This document shows, in pieces, positions 21,681 to 32,164 of a stretch of 64,000 nucleotides of DNA (position 1 is its first letter; each line of letters starts with the position of its first letter). Source of the stretch: Mytilinidion resinicola. Its lineage: Eukaryota > Ascomycota > Dothideomycetes > Mytilinidiales > Mytilinidiaceae. A program made the position numbers and the translations under genes. The notes beneath the pieces were generated by a model. That model did not search any database. It had not been told where the DNA came from and saw only the letters and a program-made list of their open reading frames with translations. The stretch covers positions 1,635,656 through 1,699,655 of the forward strand of contig NW_022985442.1 of NCBI RefSeq assembly GCF_010093595.1, written 5' to 3'.

Positions 21681-21815
21681 TGCCTCTTCCTGCGTCCGGT
21701 GACCTAGCGCGGAAACTGAGTCAACCCCTGTAAACCTCCTTTTCTGGGCTAATATCTGACCGGCTTGAAGATTCATTGACTGGAGGGCTGTTATCACCCC
21801 TAAAAGCGTCGGAAA
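21681..21815 (+). repeat. Dispersed repeat, copy B
   Basis: Second copy of the element at 20123-20250, same orientation, diverged by scattered substitutions and small indels. It keeps cgtccggtg, ctagcgc, actgagtc, ttttctgggctaat and gattcattgactgg. Together the two copies bracket the truncated LCCL-family gene. Confidence 0.6.
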
Positions 21816-22420
21816 TGGCTACCTCATACGGTAATTTTGTGGCTTGGTTTTAGCGCTTGGTTACCGGAAAAAAGGGGTTACAGATACCAAAACCCGGGTA
21901 TAGTCCGAGGGCCGATAGTCAACTCTACGCCCACTAGAAAGTAACCCTAAGACCTGCATAGAATATTCTGAAGGTCTGATGATCTCGTGGTTCTGAAAAC
22001 CTTTTAGCTTTTGACTATGTACACCATTTGAGGTCACCGGTTCTTGAGGCGAGCATCGCCCGGCTCCAGCTGTCCAAATGAGGTTTTCGAGCCAATATAG
22101 TGGCTTGATAAGAAGCCACCACAAGGGCTTGATTAGCATAAGCGTTCTCTTCCAGGGTTGAAACGAAACCTCCAGCTTTCGCTTTCCCTTGCGAGCGCAT
22201 GGCGCAGTCGTCGTTAATGTTCAACTATCCCCCTTCTACCCGATCTTGCCTGGATTCTCAGGGTCGCGAACTTCGCGTACGAATTCATTTAATGCGGCTG
22301 AGGAGCCCCCCAGGCTACAAAGGCCTACAGGTCTGTTGTGGCCGTGTACTTACCTTTCATTTCACTATGCCTTGAATTGAGAACAGCAGCCTTCTTTGTC
22401 GTCTGATGTAGACTTGAGAT

Positions 22421-23556
22421 ATGGCAGTTACAACACGCTCTCCAATTAGAACCCCGGGCTTCCTGGCATTTATCGTTTGTGCTCTTGGTAAGTGTGCAAT
22501 TGACTCAGCTCCGAGAGTTGCGGACTAGACTCAGTCGAAGAAGCTTGAGCTAATTATCTCCAAGGTGCCATTGCGCTCTCTATCACCTTGCTGGTCAGCT
22601 GTACCAGTTCATCGACGGACACTGTCAGTATCGCCAAAGTAAACGTCACACAATCCATCTACGAGCTTGGAACTTTCATCCTCCCGAACGGCAGCGTCGC
22701 ATCTACGCCGCAGATATTCACCTCTCTTTCCATTCCGAGCGAGTGGACCACCGCTTTCGCGCTCGATGTTCTCCCCAAGGAATACCTATTCGGCCTCGGT
22801 GGTACGTGAACGGGCTCTCCCTCTCTTTTGAGCCACGCGCTAAACCTCCCAGGCCTTTGCCGGCGAGGCACAAACAGCACGACTACATGCAGCAAAAAAC
22901 TGGGCCTCCCAGCCTACGTCCTCTCAGCCGTGGAATTCGACCTCTCGGGCCATCCCAACTTGACCGACGCCTTGGACAACTGGAAAACCTTGATACACAC
23001 GGCAGGCTTAAAAGCTAACACGAGCTTCGCTCACGCGAGCGCTTACCTACTCATCGCCGGCGTCGCCGTCACCTTCGTCCTCCTCATCCTCGTAATAGCC
23101 GTCTATTTCCTCAAGCGCGAAAAGGTTCACGTCGCTATGCAAACTTTCATCCTGCCCGCAGTCATGTACGCCGTAGCTACTGGACTGTATTATGCCATGC
23201 TTAGACAGTGGGCTAGAAATAGCCACGGTTTTGCCAATCCCGTTAGTACTAGCAAAGGGATGATTATCTTTTGGGTACTCGGCGCGGGGAGCGTCGTCGT
23301 CGCGTTGATTGTTATCTTTAGCAGTCGTCCTCCGAGGGTCAGACGTAATAACGGGTACTCTGGGGGACGTAGATATTATGGAGGAGGTGGATATTATGTT
23401 GGGGGTGGTGGATATTATGGAGATGGCGGTAATGCAGGAGGTTATGGTGGAGATGGAGGAGGAGGTTATGGTGGAGATGGAGGAGGAGGTTATGGCGGAG
23501 ATGGTGGCGGAGATGGCGGAGGTGGGGGCGATGGTGGTGGAGATGGGGGCGGATAA
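22421..23556 (+). CDS. SUR7/PalI-like four-TM membrane protein with Gly-rich tail
   Basis: Exons 22421-22487, 22565-22801 and 22853-23556 join in phase to 335 residues. TM1 (residues 14-35, split by intron 1) is followed by an extracellular region with NxT/NxS sites and a GLxxxGTNSTTTC-type segment. TM2 (about 164-188), TM3 (about 196-215) and TM4 (about 238-258) follow. This is the topology of fungal SUR7/PalI proteins, which sit in plasma-membrane eisosome patches or take part in pH sensing. The last 65 residues are cytosolic and almost only Gly, Tyr and Asp, with YGGDGGGG-type repeats encoded by a purine-rich microsatellite (about 23370-23550). Family assignment rests on topology and composition and is moderate. 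Confidence 0.7.
23370..23553 (+). repeat. Gly-codon microsatellite in the SUR7-like gene
   Basis: Purine-rich tract of ggtggagatggaggagga-type units, about 18 bases each, repeated at least three times and then degrading to ggtgga triplets. It encodes the Gly/Tyr/Asp tail of the SUR7-like protein. Being in frame, unit changes would alter tail length without breaking the protein. Confidence 0.7.
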
Positions 23557-24166
23557 AGGTCATGAACGTTATGTTACAACGAAAGCATGGTAGTGATAAG
23601 CTGTTAAGAGAAAACTTTGTAGCTAATTCCGTTAGTGAGTTTATGGTTTATTGTTCAGTCGTCGTCACACTTAGTCTTGCCATATCATTTCATCTCGTCA
23701 GTGCTTTCATCAGCCTTCAATAAAAGATTGCTGAAAATACCTACCCTAGCATTTCACTATAAGCGTGTATTTCTGCTTGTTACTCCACTGCTCAATGGCC
23801 TAGGATTTCACCCGCAACACTTGCAGATGAGAAGTTTTTACAACCGTCGCGTGAGCGCGGTCAGGCGTGCCGTTCATATACATAAGCGCATGGTTTGTAG
23901 CCCCCATCGTCTCGTCTGTCGGGATGACTCGGTCGTAGGAATTCACACTGCCCTTCATACTGCGCAGCGACGGGTCCCCGATACAAGGATGCAGTTCATT
24001 GCAGGCAACAGGAATACCGAATTCTTGTCCAGTTGAGCCTTGTTCCACTCTCCTTTCACAATAGTGCCGTCTCTGTTTCGTACACCCCATCTTTTGGCTC
24101 TTTACACTCTCAGAGTCACGAATATATCTGAAGCTTTACCTCCTGTCTAAATCGGGCAAATCATAC
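23557..24166. other. Intergenic region before the DUF3176 pseudogene
   Basis: Mixed-composition sequence with the SUR7-like 3' UTR at its left end. Short frames occur on both strands without recognisable products. I see nothing else in it. Confidence 0.4.
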
Positions 24167-25288
24167 ATGCTGTCTGTTTCGACATTCAAACTGAAATCCA
24201 TTCCAAAGCAACTCGTAAGCCAGTCAGGTACAGCAGCCTCGGATTTCCCACCCGAAGATCTCGCACAGCAGCTGTCAAACCTTCTTGGTCGGCAAGAGAG
24301 TGGATTCGATACATTTATTTCTCCGAGAGTATCCGGACGATTGAGCGGCGAAAGCCAACTGGCTGAACCTGCATATCAGCCACGCGAGGTGAACACCATG
24401 GAGACACGCGCTGCAAATAATCACATTTCAGAAAATTTCCCAAGCGAGCCACAGCCTCTGAAGTCAGTCAGAGAAACGATTCGTAGACAACCTTCCTCCG
24501 ATGAGGTAGTTGTAGCACATTCGACCCATAACCTTAGCAACTCGGAACCCGCCCCGCTTGACGCAAAGTTCGAACATCAATCATTGAGTGAACCATACAA
24601 CGTCTTATAATACTGGAAGTGGGAGTTTATTGCTCTCCTGTTCGCCTGCCGGCCTTGTCGTGACTATCTTCGGGATACTGTTAGGGTTGACGGACGAAAG
24701 CCGCCAAATTAGGGTTCCTCTATCAACATCAGTACTGCTGCTAGCAACCATATTCCGTACTACCACAGTCATAGTGACTGGCAAGATTATTTCACAGGCG
24801 AAATGGACTTGGTACTCTGGACATCCAGCACGTTCGCTTCAACACTTTCAAGACTTCGACAACGGTAGCCGCAGTATGCTTGGAGCAGCACCCTTGATAC
24901 CGAAGGTCCTCAGGCATAACATCATGGTTGGATTGGTCGCTCTGGTAATGATAGCTTCGCTTGCCGTTGGCTCTTTTGTCCAGTGTGGACAGTAGCCAGG
25001 AATTGGAGGCTTCGCCATGTTCAGCCTGTCTGGAAGGACAATGTATTACCTGCGACCCTGTACAGAGAACGATTCAGAGCGATCGACGATTCTAGTTTGG
25101 GCTCCAATTCCTCAGAAGAAGTATCGACACTAGATTTTCTAGGAGCGGAAAAGGAAGAAAATAGGTTGCTGGAGACCGAAGAGATCAAGCAAGCGGCTAG
25201 TAGGGTTTCAATGGCTCGAACATGTCGGCGAAGGATTGTTGGATGCTCCACTTTTGGGGAGAATGTGAAAGCATCCCGTGTGGAATAG
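24167..25288 (+). pseudogene. DUF3176-family membrane protein, nonsense, frameshifted and internally deleted
   Basis: The ATG at 24167 opens a 147-codon frame of Ser/Glu-rich N-terminal sequence ending at TAA 24608-24610. The same frame goes straight on with the family's first membrane segment (YWKWEFIALLFAC), so the TAA looks like a CAA-to-TAA change. At about 24650 the frame shifts, and the homology continues as GLVVTIFGILLGLTD, then IISQAKWTWYS, SLQHFQDFDNGSR and the next TM to about 24985. After another frame change the C-terminal conserved segment (WKDNVLPATLYRERF) and its charged tail follow immediately. The several-hundred-residue extracellular region that DUF3176 proteins normally have between these parts is absent. 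The function of the family is unknown; this copy is dead. Confidence 0.75.
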
Positions 25289-25854
25289 TCTACGTAGAAA
25301 CGTAGAAACGTAGGAATGCAGCTGCACACTTGCATGCCGCTTTCTTACTCAACGTGGCTTTCCTTACTATACGTCACGTTCCTATCCTGTTGAATGCCCA
25401 TTGCAAAGCAGGATCTTGAACATGCTCTTCCAGCTCTACTTTCCTACGTGCTTGCCTTATGACCAGCTAACAGAATGAACACTTCGAGTTGAACAGCTTC
25501 ATAAAAGATACGAAGAAGCAAGAGGTGACTTTGAAGTCGAGTAGTTTCGAGTTGAACGAGAGCAATTCAAGCGATGCGACCTAGCAGCGACTGAGCCAAG
25601 GTTAAGTTAAGCATAACTTAACGGGCAAATGGGAGGAAATATACGCGTTTAAAACGAAAAATAGCTGTTAGACTCAATGCGGACAAGCGCCGCGCTTTGA
25701 CCGCGAATGACGTCGAAAGTCAAGAACAGGTGAGATCCCTGCCAACACGCCTTCTTCCCAGGCACGAGAGCTAAATACATAGCGCCAGCATGTTTCACCT
25801 CTTTCGTCCCTCTCCTATGCCATTGCTTCTCTCACACCTCTCACACCTCCAGCC
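25289..25854. other. Intergenic region, MCU promoter and leader
   Basis: Short direct repeats of cgtagaaa (about 25292-25312) and of cgagttgaac (about 25485 and 25549) are present but look incidental. A pyrimidine-rich leader precedes the MCU ATG and contains the upstream ORF at 25817-25858. Confidence 0.45.
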
Positions 25855-25858
25855 ATGA
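25817..25858 (+). promoter_or_regulatory. Upstream ORF overlapping the MCU start codon (ATGA)
   Basis: A 13-codon ORF (MPLLLSHLSHLQP) starts at 25817 and ends with TGA at 25856-25858, sharing the bases ATGA with the MCU start codon at 25855. A ribosome finishing this ORF would stop on top of the main start. It is relevant only if the transcript starts upstream of 25817. Confidence 0.5.
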
Positions 25859-27514
25859 AGCCGCGGATACCTCTCCGCGCCGCCCTCTCCCTCCCGATAT
25901 GTCCACGGTCGTCCTATGTCTGCGGATCCCTCTTCACCGGCGTCTTCAATGGCGTGAATCCAGCTGAACGAAGTAATTTCAGCTCTGGGATACGGTGGAG
26001 AATCGAGGGACGGTCACTTGATGATAGCTCCAACGCTACACCCGCGGATCAGCTCAATAGTAAGGTTACCGGGGAAGAGCAGCTGGACTACGATAAGAGA
26101 GTGGCAGCAGACAAGGGGAAGCAGATACGAACACCATGGATGCGAGAAGGGTCAGATCAGCCGCCTGTGGCTAGGCAGAGGAATGCCGGGGCAATGACGA
26201 AGGGTACGTGACATATCTTTGCCATGGAGACAATTGTCTTTCTAGTGCCATTAGAGACGTCGATTCTTAGAGCTACATCTGATTCGACAGGGAAACTTCT
26301 CACCACCCCCTCCCGCATGCTTAAGCTCATCCTACCACTCACGACTATGGACGCCAATTCCGACCGCAGAGACGTCGAGCCCTTAGCACTCCTTGTGCAC
26401 CCGTCACAACCCCTTTCATACCTCGAGCGCCTCATTCAGTCTGAGCTCCCGACCATCAAAAAGGGCGATAAAGAGAAGATACCAAATGTCTACTTCCGCG
26501 CCGAGGACTCAAATCAAGAGACGGAGGAGTCGGAAAACCCAGGCTCTAAGAAGACTCCCGTGCATCAACACGGTGCCGCGCCCACGGAAGCAGACGACGC
26601 GGAATTTGAAGCCTCAGACGAAACCAAAATTGATGGCAAGCTCGAAAAAACTGGGAAATTGAACAGGAAGTCGCCTGAAGAAGCGGATGCCCTACGCGGT
26701 GGTAAAGGCCAGGGTGGCGTCGAGTCCTACTCCGGTTTGGGCCGTGAAGCCCCCACGACTGGCGAGGAAGAGCGCAAATTCGTACGGTGGTCTAGCTCGA
26801 CTGAGATTGGGGACTTCATCCGCGACGCGGCGAGGGGGCAGGAATTTGCGGTGGAGATTGAGGGCGCGCCGAATGATATCAGGGTTGGGGTTCCCAGCTT
26901 CAACGATCGCACGTATTATCTGCGGATGCGTTTAAGAAATACAAGCGGCAAGATTTCGAAGATGGCGGATGTCAAGAAAGAATGCGACGCAATTGCTCAC
27001 CGGGGCGCGCAGAGAGTAGCCATGGGCGGATTTGGCATTCTGTGTGGGTGGTGGTATCTTGTGTATCGGTTGACCTTTGAGACAGATCTGGGGTGGGATG
27101 TTATGGAACCTGTTACGGTGAGTTGTGCGGTACTCTCTTATGGGTGCAGAGTGCTAACGTGTATGCTAGTACCTCGTCGGTCTCTCAACCGTCATCGGCG
27201 CGTACATCTGGTTCCTCTACCACAATCGCGAAGTCTCATACCAATCCGCCATGAAATTCACCATTTCGAAGCGCCAAAGCAAACTCTACGCCCTCAAAGG
27301 CTTCGATCTTCGGAAATGGGAGACCTTAATCGAAGATGGCAATGCACTGAGAGCGGAGATCAAGAAGATCGCGGCCGAGTACGATGTTGAGTGGGATGAG
27401 CTCGAAGATGAAAAAGACAAGAAGGTCACTGAGGCTTTGAAAAAGGATCGTGTGAAAAAAGAGAATGGAGGTGGTGATAAGAAGGATAAGAAAGATGATG
27501 AGAACGAGGACTGA
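25855..27514 (+). CDS. MCU: Mitochondrial calcium uniporter, pore subunit
   Basis: Exons 25855-26203, 26246-27117 and 27170-27514 join in phase to 521 residues. The N-terminus is basic and Ala/Ser-rich, as in a mitochondrial presequence. Conserved family segments follow: KLLTTPSRMLKLILPLTT, then EPLALLVHPSQPLSYLERLI. A variable acidic region leads to TM1 (GGFGILCGWWYLVYRLTF), the selectivity-filter loop WDVMEPVT (the WDxxEP signature, residues about 400-407) and TM2 (YLVGLSTVIGAYIWFLY). Intron 2 falls exactly after the filter codons. A coiled-coil, Lys/Asp/Glu-rich matrix tail ends the protein. It forms the Ca2+ channel of the mitochondrial inner membrane. The gene is intact, and its leader has an upstream ORF overlapping the start codon. 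Confidence 0.93.
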
Positions 27515-28169
27515 ATGGACCTTCTGAGTATATTATGCTGATACCCGGAGAATTTACTTGCGTATATATGTGCATTGGGCAGCGAGGGAGTTAGCGTGGC
27601 GTATATGCAGCAACAATCAATATTTCATGACTTTTGTAATATATCAATAAATGCTGTATTCATCATCATCCAGGTCGGATTTCTCACGCAAGTCTCAGCT
27701 AATAAAGCTATTCTCAAGAATAACACCACCAAAGTCCAGTTCAGCTTTTGATCTAAGCATGGAGGGATTTATGCTGAGCTACAACTATCTTAGCGACCTT
27801 GACTTCGTGGCTGTAAAGCTCTACGCAGGTCCTACCAGCCCAGGCGTTTTAGAAGTACGGGGAGTGTCAACGGAGGTGCTAGATTAAGGCTGACGACCTA
27901 ATAGATCAACCATGGAGCTTGTTCTAGTACCACATAACGTTTTGTTCTTCGACCTGATTTGGTAAGGGAAGGCGAAGCGTGCAAGAGCCTCACCCTCTAC
28001 GCGCCGTGGCGTTCCGCTAGCGTAATCGGACTCAGTCGGGAGCTGAAGTTGAACGAGAGTCCCTGCCAGGTGCACACTGCTGCCTCCCAAGTCCTCCTCT
28101 CCCCTCTACCTCGAGAAGGAACGGGATTGTGTCCAATAAAGATCCCCTTCCCCCACCAGCCAACGCGGA
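27515..28169. other. Intergenic region between MCU and the ankyrin protein
   Basis: AT-richer sequence after the MCU stop (3' UTR), then mixed sequence with a C-rich tract (about 28080-28160) just before the next ATG. Nothing else is recognised. Confidence 0.45.
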
Positions 28170-30841
28170 ATGGATCCTCTTTCAGTTACGGCAACAGTCG
28201 CTAGTCTCATAGGCATCTCCATTAGGCTTGGCCAATCTCTCAGTACTTTGCGAGCAAAGTTCAACAGATCTCAACAAACGCTAGCTGGTCTTTGCGGCGA
28301 ATGCAACACTACTACTGCAGGTTTAGGCCAGCTTCAGAAGTTGATGCTTACTAAATCTGACATTTTCGGTTCTTCAAATCAGTCGCAGCAGCATCTCGTC
28401 GAATCTCTCAATGCTACTATGATCAACATAGCACAGACCTTTTCTATCCTTGATAGAGAGCTTGGGAAATTGACTATGGGCAGTGATCCTCTGGACAGTC
28501 TAGGACTTGGAACACGAACACGACTACGTTTCATGTGGGTCGAGGACGATCTCAAGGGAATCATTCGAGAAATCCGAGACCAACGGAATGCCCTTGGCTT
28601 TCTGATCACATGCATTCAATTGTAAGTCATTTTCAACTCGCTCAACTTTCTCTCGGAAATGTGATGAGAAGTCAAGGAATGATCCATGGTAATGAATGAG
28701 GCTTGGACTATGGATGCCTGGCCGGCCAGCACCTGTAGAAGTCTCTGGACGATGTTTGCTCAACATCCATTGCCTATTGATTATTCATTGATTCAAAGAC
28801 ACTTGGGAAGTTGGAAAACTTTAAATCACTGACTGCGTACAGAACGAAGCTTTCTGACATTGAGCGAAACTTGCGGACGGAATCTTCTGGCCTAGAGGCA
28901 CTTCGCCGGACCGCGACAAGAGCTAAAGCCTTTCGCCCCACACCCCGCGCAACACCCCCAACTGCAGGCTCTTGTGCGGACGACTTAGAGGCAATTCTCA
29001 AGAACAACGACATCTCGAGCTTTTCCGTTCCAGATGCACCTCAAGATCCGCAATCACCATTACCAACATCGCCGTCACCAACATCGCCATCACCAGCATC
29101 ACCAAAATCCCGTAAATATAACGCAAAAGATGCAAGCAATAGTGGAGGCCTTCCTTCAAGATCTCAGAATCCTACTTCTCCGACACCTGGATCTGGGCAG
29201 AGAACGCCTTCTGGAACTCTCGTCCACCATGGCCTTCATCTCGCTGTCACAGAGAACAACATCCAACGCGTGCAACAGCTGTTAGCGTCTGGAAGTGATC
29301 CCCTTGCACTCCCGATAGACCCTTACAAATCTCTACCAAACGCCAGTAAGACTCCGCTCTGCGTTGCGGCCCTTCTCGGTAGAGAACAGATTCTTCGGAT
29401 CTTCTTAGAGCGAGGAGCAGGTATAGCATTGAATGAAAAGATTGGCAACGACCTCCCACCTTTACTTGCTGCCTCGTATGCTGGGCATGAAGGTGCGGTG
29501 AGGATGTTACTAGACGCAGGGGCCGACATCAGTCTCAAAGGTGCGGGGAACAACACAAGCCTCTTCTGGGCTGCTACACGAGGCCATGCTTCCGTCATCA
29601 GGCTTCTGCTCGATCGTGGGGCTAGGCCTGATATCCACCAGAAAAACGACAAAGGCGTCACGCCTCTTATGGTGGCCTCCCAATTTGGTCGGCGAGATGT
29701 CGTCAATCTTCTCATCAACGAGGGATCCGACATACACGCGCAGAACCACAAGCTCCAATCTGCTATTCATCTAGCAGCTCATGGTGGCCATGCCTCCACT
29801 GTACAAACACTATTGGATCGCCAGGCTCCACTGAATGGGCTCACTAACAGGGGCAAGAGTCCCATCATCTTCGCCGCAGCTTCTGGCCACACTGATATAG
29901 TGAACCTTCTTCTGGAACGAGGTGCTGCCATCGACCTTCAAGATACTGATGGCAAGAATCCACTGTACCACGCTGCCTCCGCAGGCCACAGCGCTGTAGT
30001 GGAGAAGGTCCTAGAGTACAAAGCCTCTACGGAAATCAAATCCCAGAGAGGCGATACTGCTGTTCATATTGCCTGTGAGAACGGCCACGATAAAGTCGTC
30101 AAGCTTCTTTTGCACCATGGAGCCCAAATCGAGGCTACAAGATCGGATGACCAGTACACCCCTTTGCACATTGCATCTCGGTTCGGACAAACTGAATGCG
30201 CAAGGCTTCTCTTGCTAGTAGGCGCCGATGCGAATGCCAAATGCATCCTACAAACCACACCCCTATATCATGCCGCAATGAAGGGTAATCCGGAGACGGT
30301 CGACCTCCTCCTAGAATCAGGAGTAGACCTCGAAGCCGTCGACAGCAGCGGACAAAGCGTTCTCAGTCTAGCAGTTCGCGAAGCTTCAGAATCAGCAGTC
30401 ACTTGCCTACTTGCAAAAGGCGCGTCTGCTCGTACCGTTGACAAATATGGCGCCACGCCACTCCACCGCGCAGCACGAGCAAGCAACAAAATCCTAGCCA
30501 CGCACCTCCTTGCCGCGGGTGCCGACATCGAAGCCGAGGATGGAGGTGGGCATCGCCCGATTCATATTGCCGCGATTTACGGCAGCACTGAAATGGTTGA
30601 GTACCTCCTCGGTGAAGGGGCTTTGCTCGAGCCGCTGTCGACTGCGAGACAAAGTCCGCTCATGGTTGCTGCATCAAATGGAAGAGCTGATGTCTTAAAG
30701 ACGTTGCTAAGGAATGGTGCTTGGCTAGGACCAGAAAAGAAGGATGGTGTGAGGCCAATAGTACTGATTACTGCGGATGGGTGGGCCGAGGTAGTTGAAG
30801 AAGCCATCATACAACGGTGTCAAGACATGGCTACAGGATAG
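28170..30841 (+). CDS. Ankyrin-repeat protein with fungal STAND-type N-terminal domain
   Basis: Exon 1 (28170-28621) and exon 2 (28843-30841) give 816 residues. The acceptor at 28842 is chosen because it alone restores phase and because a CTGAC branch site (about 28828) precedes it. Residues 1-150 (MDPLSVTATVASLIGISIRL, then AQTFSILDRELGKL) match the helical N-terminal domain found in many fungal NLR-like STAND proteins. A Ser/Pro linker with SPTSPSPA-type repeats follows. From about residue 290 there are roughly 15 ankyrin repeats (for example TPLHIASRFGQTECARLLLL and NPLYHAASAGHSAVVEKVLE). No NACHT or NB-ARC ATPase lies between the two parts. Such proteins are thought to act in self/non-self recognition or signalling. 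A cytosolic location is likely. The ligand and output are unknown. Confidence 0.85.
29040..29110 (+). repeat. 12-bp coding minisatellite (TSPSP linker)
   Basis: Imperfect copies of a 12-base unit (accaacatcgcc / accagcatcacc), about five in a row, encode the Thr-Ser-Pro-Ser-Pro linker between the N-terminal domain and the ankyrin repeats. The unit keeps frame. Confidence 0.6.
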
Positions 30842-31475
30842 AGTAGGAGTAGATGCGGAATCATGGCTTCTTCAATATGGAAATTGAGCCTAACCCCTCC
30901 CTCAAAGGAACGAATGGCCAAGCTGGATATCAAAATAGGACCAGTAAGATATATTGACTGCCACGACCAGCATTAAACCCTCACACCACCACCATTTCGG
31001 CAGGTTGATCAACCTACAAGACACAGCCTGTTTCCGCTCGTTCGCAATACCGTCTGGCTGGAACAAAGTACGACTGCCCCTGCTGATCCCGACGCGTGAT
31101 GCCATCTGGGCTGCGTCCAAGCCATCTCCATCCCACTCAACGGTTCTCCGATTAAGGACTTTTTGGTGCCAGGTTCGGACCCCGCCCTCGAGCGCGCCGC
31201 AGCTAGCGGTACAGGCTCTACACGGACTCCAATTCCAGAGCCAGAGCCGGACGGAAAATAATTCCGCGGTCGATAATCCCAATGGTGGATCCCGGGTTCA
31301 CTTTTTCCACGAACGGCGGATCTGGGAATTGGACCTGCGGGCGCAGATACACTATTGATATTATCCAAGATTAAATTCACAGCTTGATGGGACAGCTTAA
31401 AGCTTGCGCTTGACTTACATTTGCGACGACGCGTTCCTGGCTTCGGCATCGTTATATACTCTCTCAACCCTAGAA
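30842..31475. other. Intergenic region before the GH3 remnant
   Basis: No gene recognised. A TATA-like stretch (gttatatac) at about 31451 sits some 25 bases upstream of the GH3 ATG and may be the remnant of that gene's promoter. Open frames around 31009-31533 on the minus strand have no family resemblance. Confidence 0.4.
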
Positions 31476-31649
31476 ATGGTGTTCCTACGGATTGTCGGCG
31501 GGCTCGCCCTAGTCCTGGTTTTGACGCAAGCACAGACCTATCCTAATGCCACAGGCAGTGGCACCAACGGTAATGCTCCATACAAGAATCCGCATTTACC
31601 GGTAGAGGTTCGGGTCAAGGAACTGGTGACACGGGGCATTATTAGATGA
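31476..31649 (+). pseudogene. 5' remnant of a secreted GH3 glycoside hydrolase
   Basis: The ATG at 31476 opens a 57-codon frame: a signal peptide (MVFLRIVGGLALVLVLTQAQ), a short linker and then the conserved start of GH3 beta-glucosidase-type proteins (YKNPHLPVEVRVKELV). The frame ends with RGIIR and a stop exactly where the motif should continue (usually SRMTLEEK). No further GH3 sequence (about 700 residues expected) is found downstream. The fragment is too short to be an enzyme. I infer a deletion with loss of everything after the first exon-sized piece. Confidence 0.65.
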
Positions 31650-32150
31650 TGAAGAGCATAAATCATTAGCAAATGAGATGATATCCATCATCACATAGTA
31701 GAAGTGGTGAAGATCATCATCACAAACCGGCAAAGCCTAGTTAGTAATTTGGTCGAGATTGAAGAAACTTGTCCCTAGTCAGTAACCCGCTCATCTGGTC
31801 GACACGACCTCCGAAACCTAGTTAGCAGTTGGTCGGGAGCAGCTGAGGTTTGAAGTTGGGGGGGCAGGGCGAGACTATATACTCCATCCACGAGCGGCTT
31901 GGCAAGTGGGCAGGGGGCCCGGATCATGACTGTTGCCTAAAATCCTGGAATGTTGCCTGAAATCACTGGATTGTTGCCTGACTTCACTCACCAAGGCATT
32001 GAAGAGAAATGGGCCAACCAACACGTGTTTGTATTCCCTATGAGAATTGGGGATGTGCGCTAAGACAACCAGTGAAGCTGTCCACGGGTGTCAATACTAA
32101 AAGATAAAGCAACTACCTTCGTGACCCTGTTCCGACCCCTCCTGAAATAC
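31650..32150. other. Intergenic region with short tandem repeat
   Basis: Junction region between the GH3 remnant and the HET pseudogene. It contains two copies of cctagttag followed by a tggtcg-type block (about 31737 and 31817) and the 20-bp triple repeat listed separately. No coding remnant is seen. Confidence 0.45.
31931..31990 (+). repeat. Three 20-21-bp tandem units
   Basis: The block tgttgcct starts at 31931, 31951 and 31972, each followed by a variant of aaatcctgga / aaatcactgga / acttcactca. The copies are imperfect and in direct orientation. No function is evident. Confidence 0.6.
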
Positions 32151-32164
32151 AGTCGAATTCACCA

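Larger units (their letters stand above)
21287..22420. other. Repeat-bearing intergenic region
   Basis: Contains the inverted repeat (21444-21472 and 21651-21679) and dispersed repeat copy B (21681-21815), both listed separately. Around 22085-22135 a roughly 24-bp unit (tggcttgataagaagccacc then gggcttgattagca) is duplicated imperfectly. No gene is recognised; the minus-strand open frame at 21861-22139 has no family resemblance. Confidence 0.5.

Noticed and set aside
23339..23563. His-rich minus-strand frame opposite the SUR7-like tail
   Set aside because: It is only the antisense of the Gly-codon microsatellite.
28622..28810. Alternative acceptor at 28798 for the ankyrin gene intron
   Set aside because: It breaks the phase with exon 1, whereas the acceptor at 28842 restores it and has a CTGAC branch site nearby.
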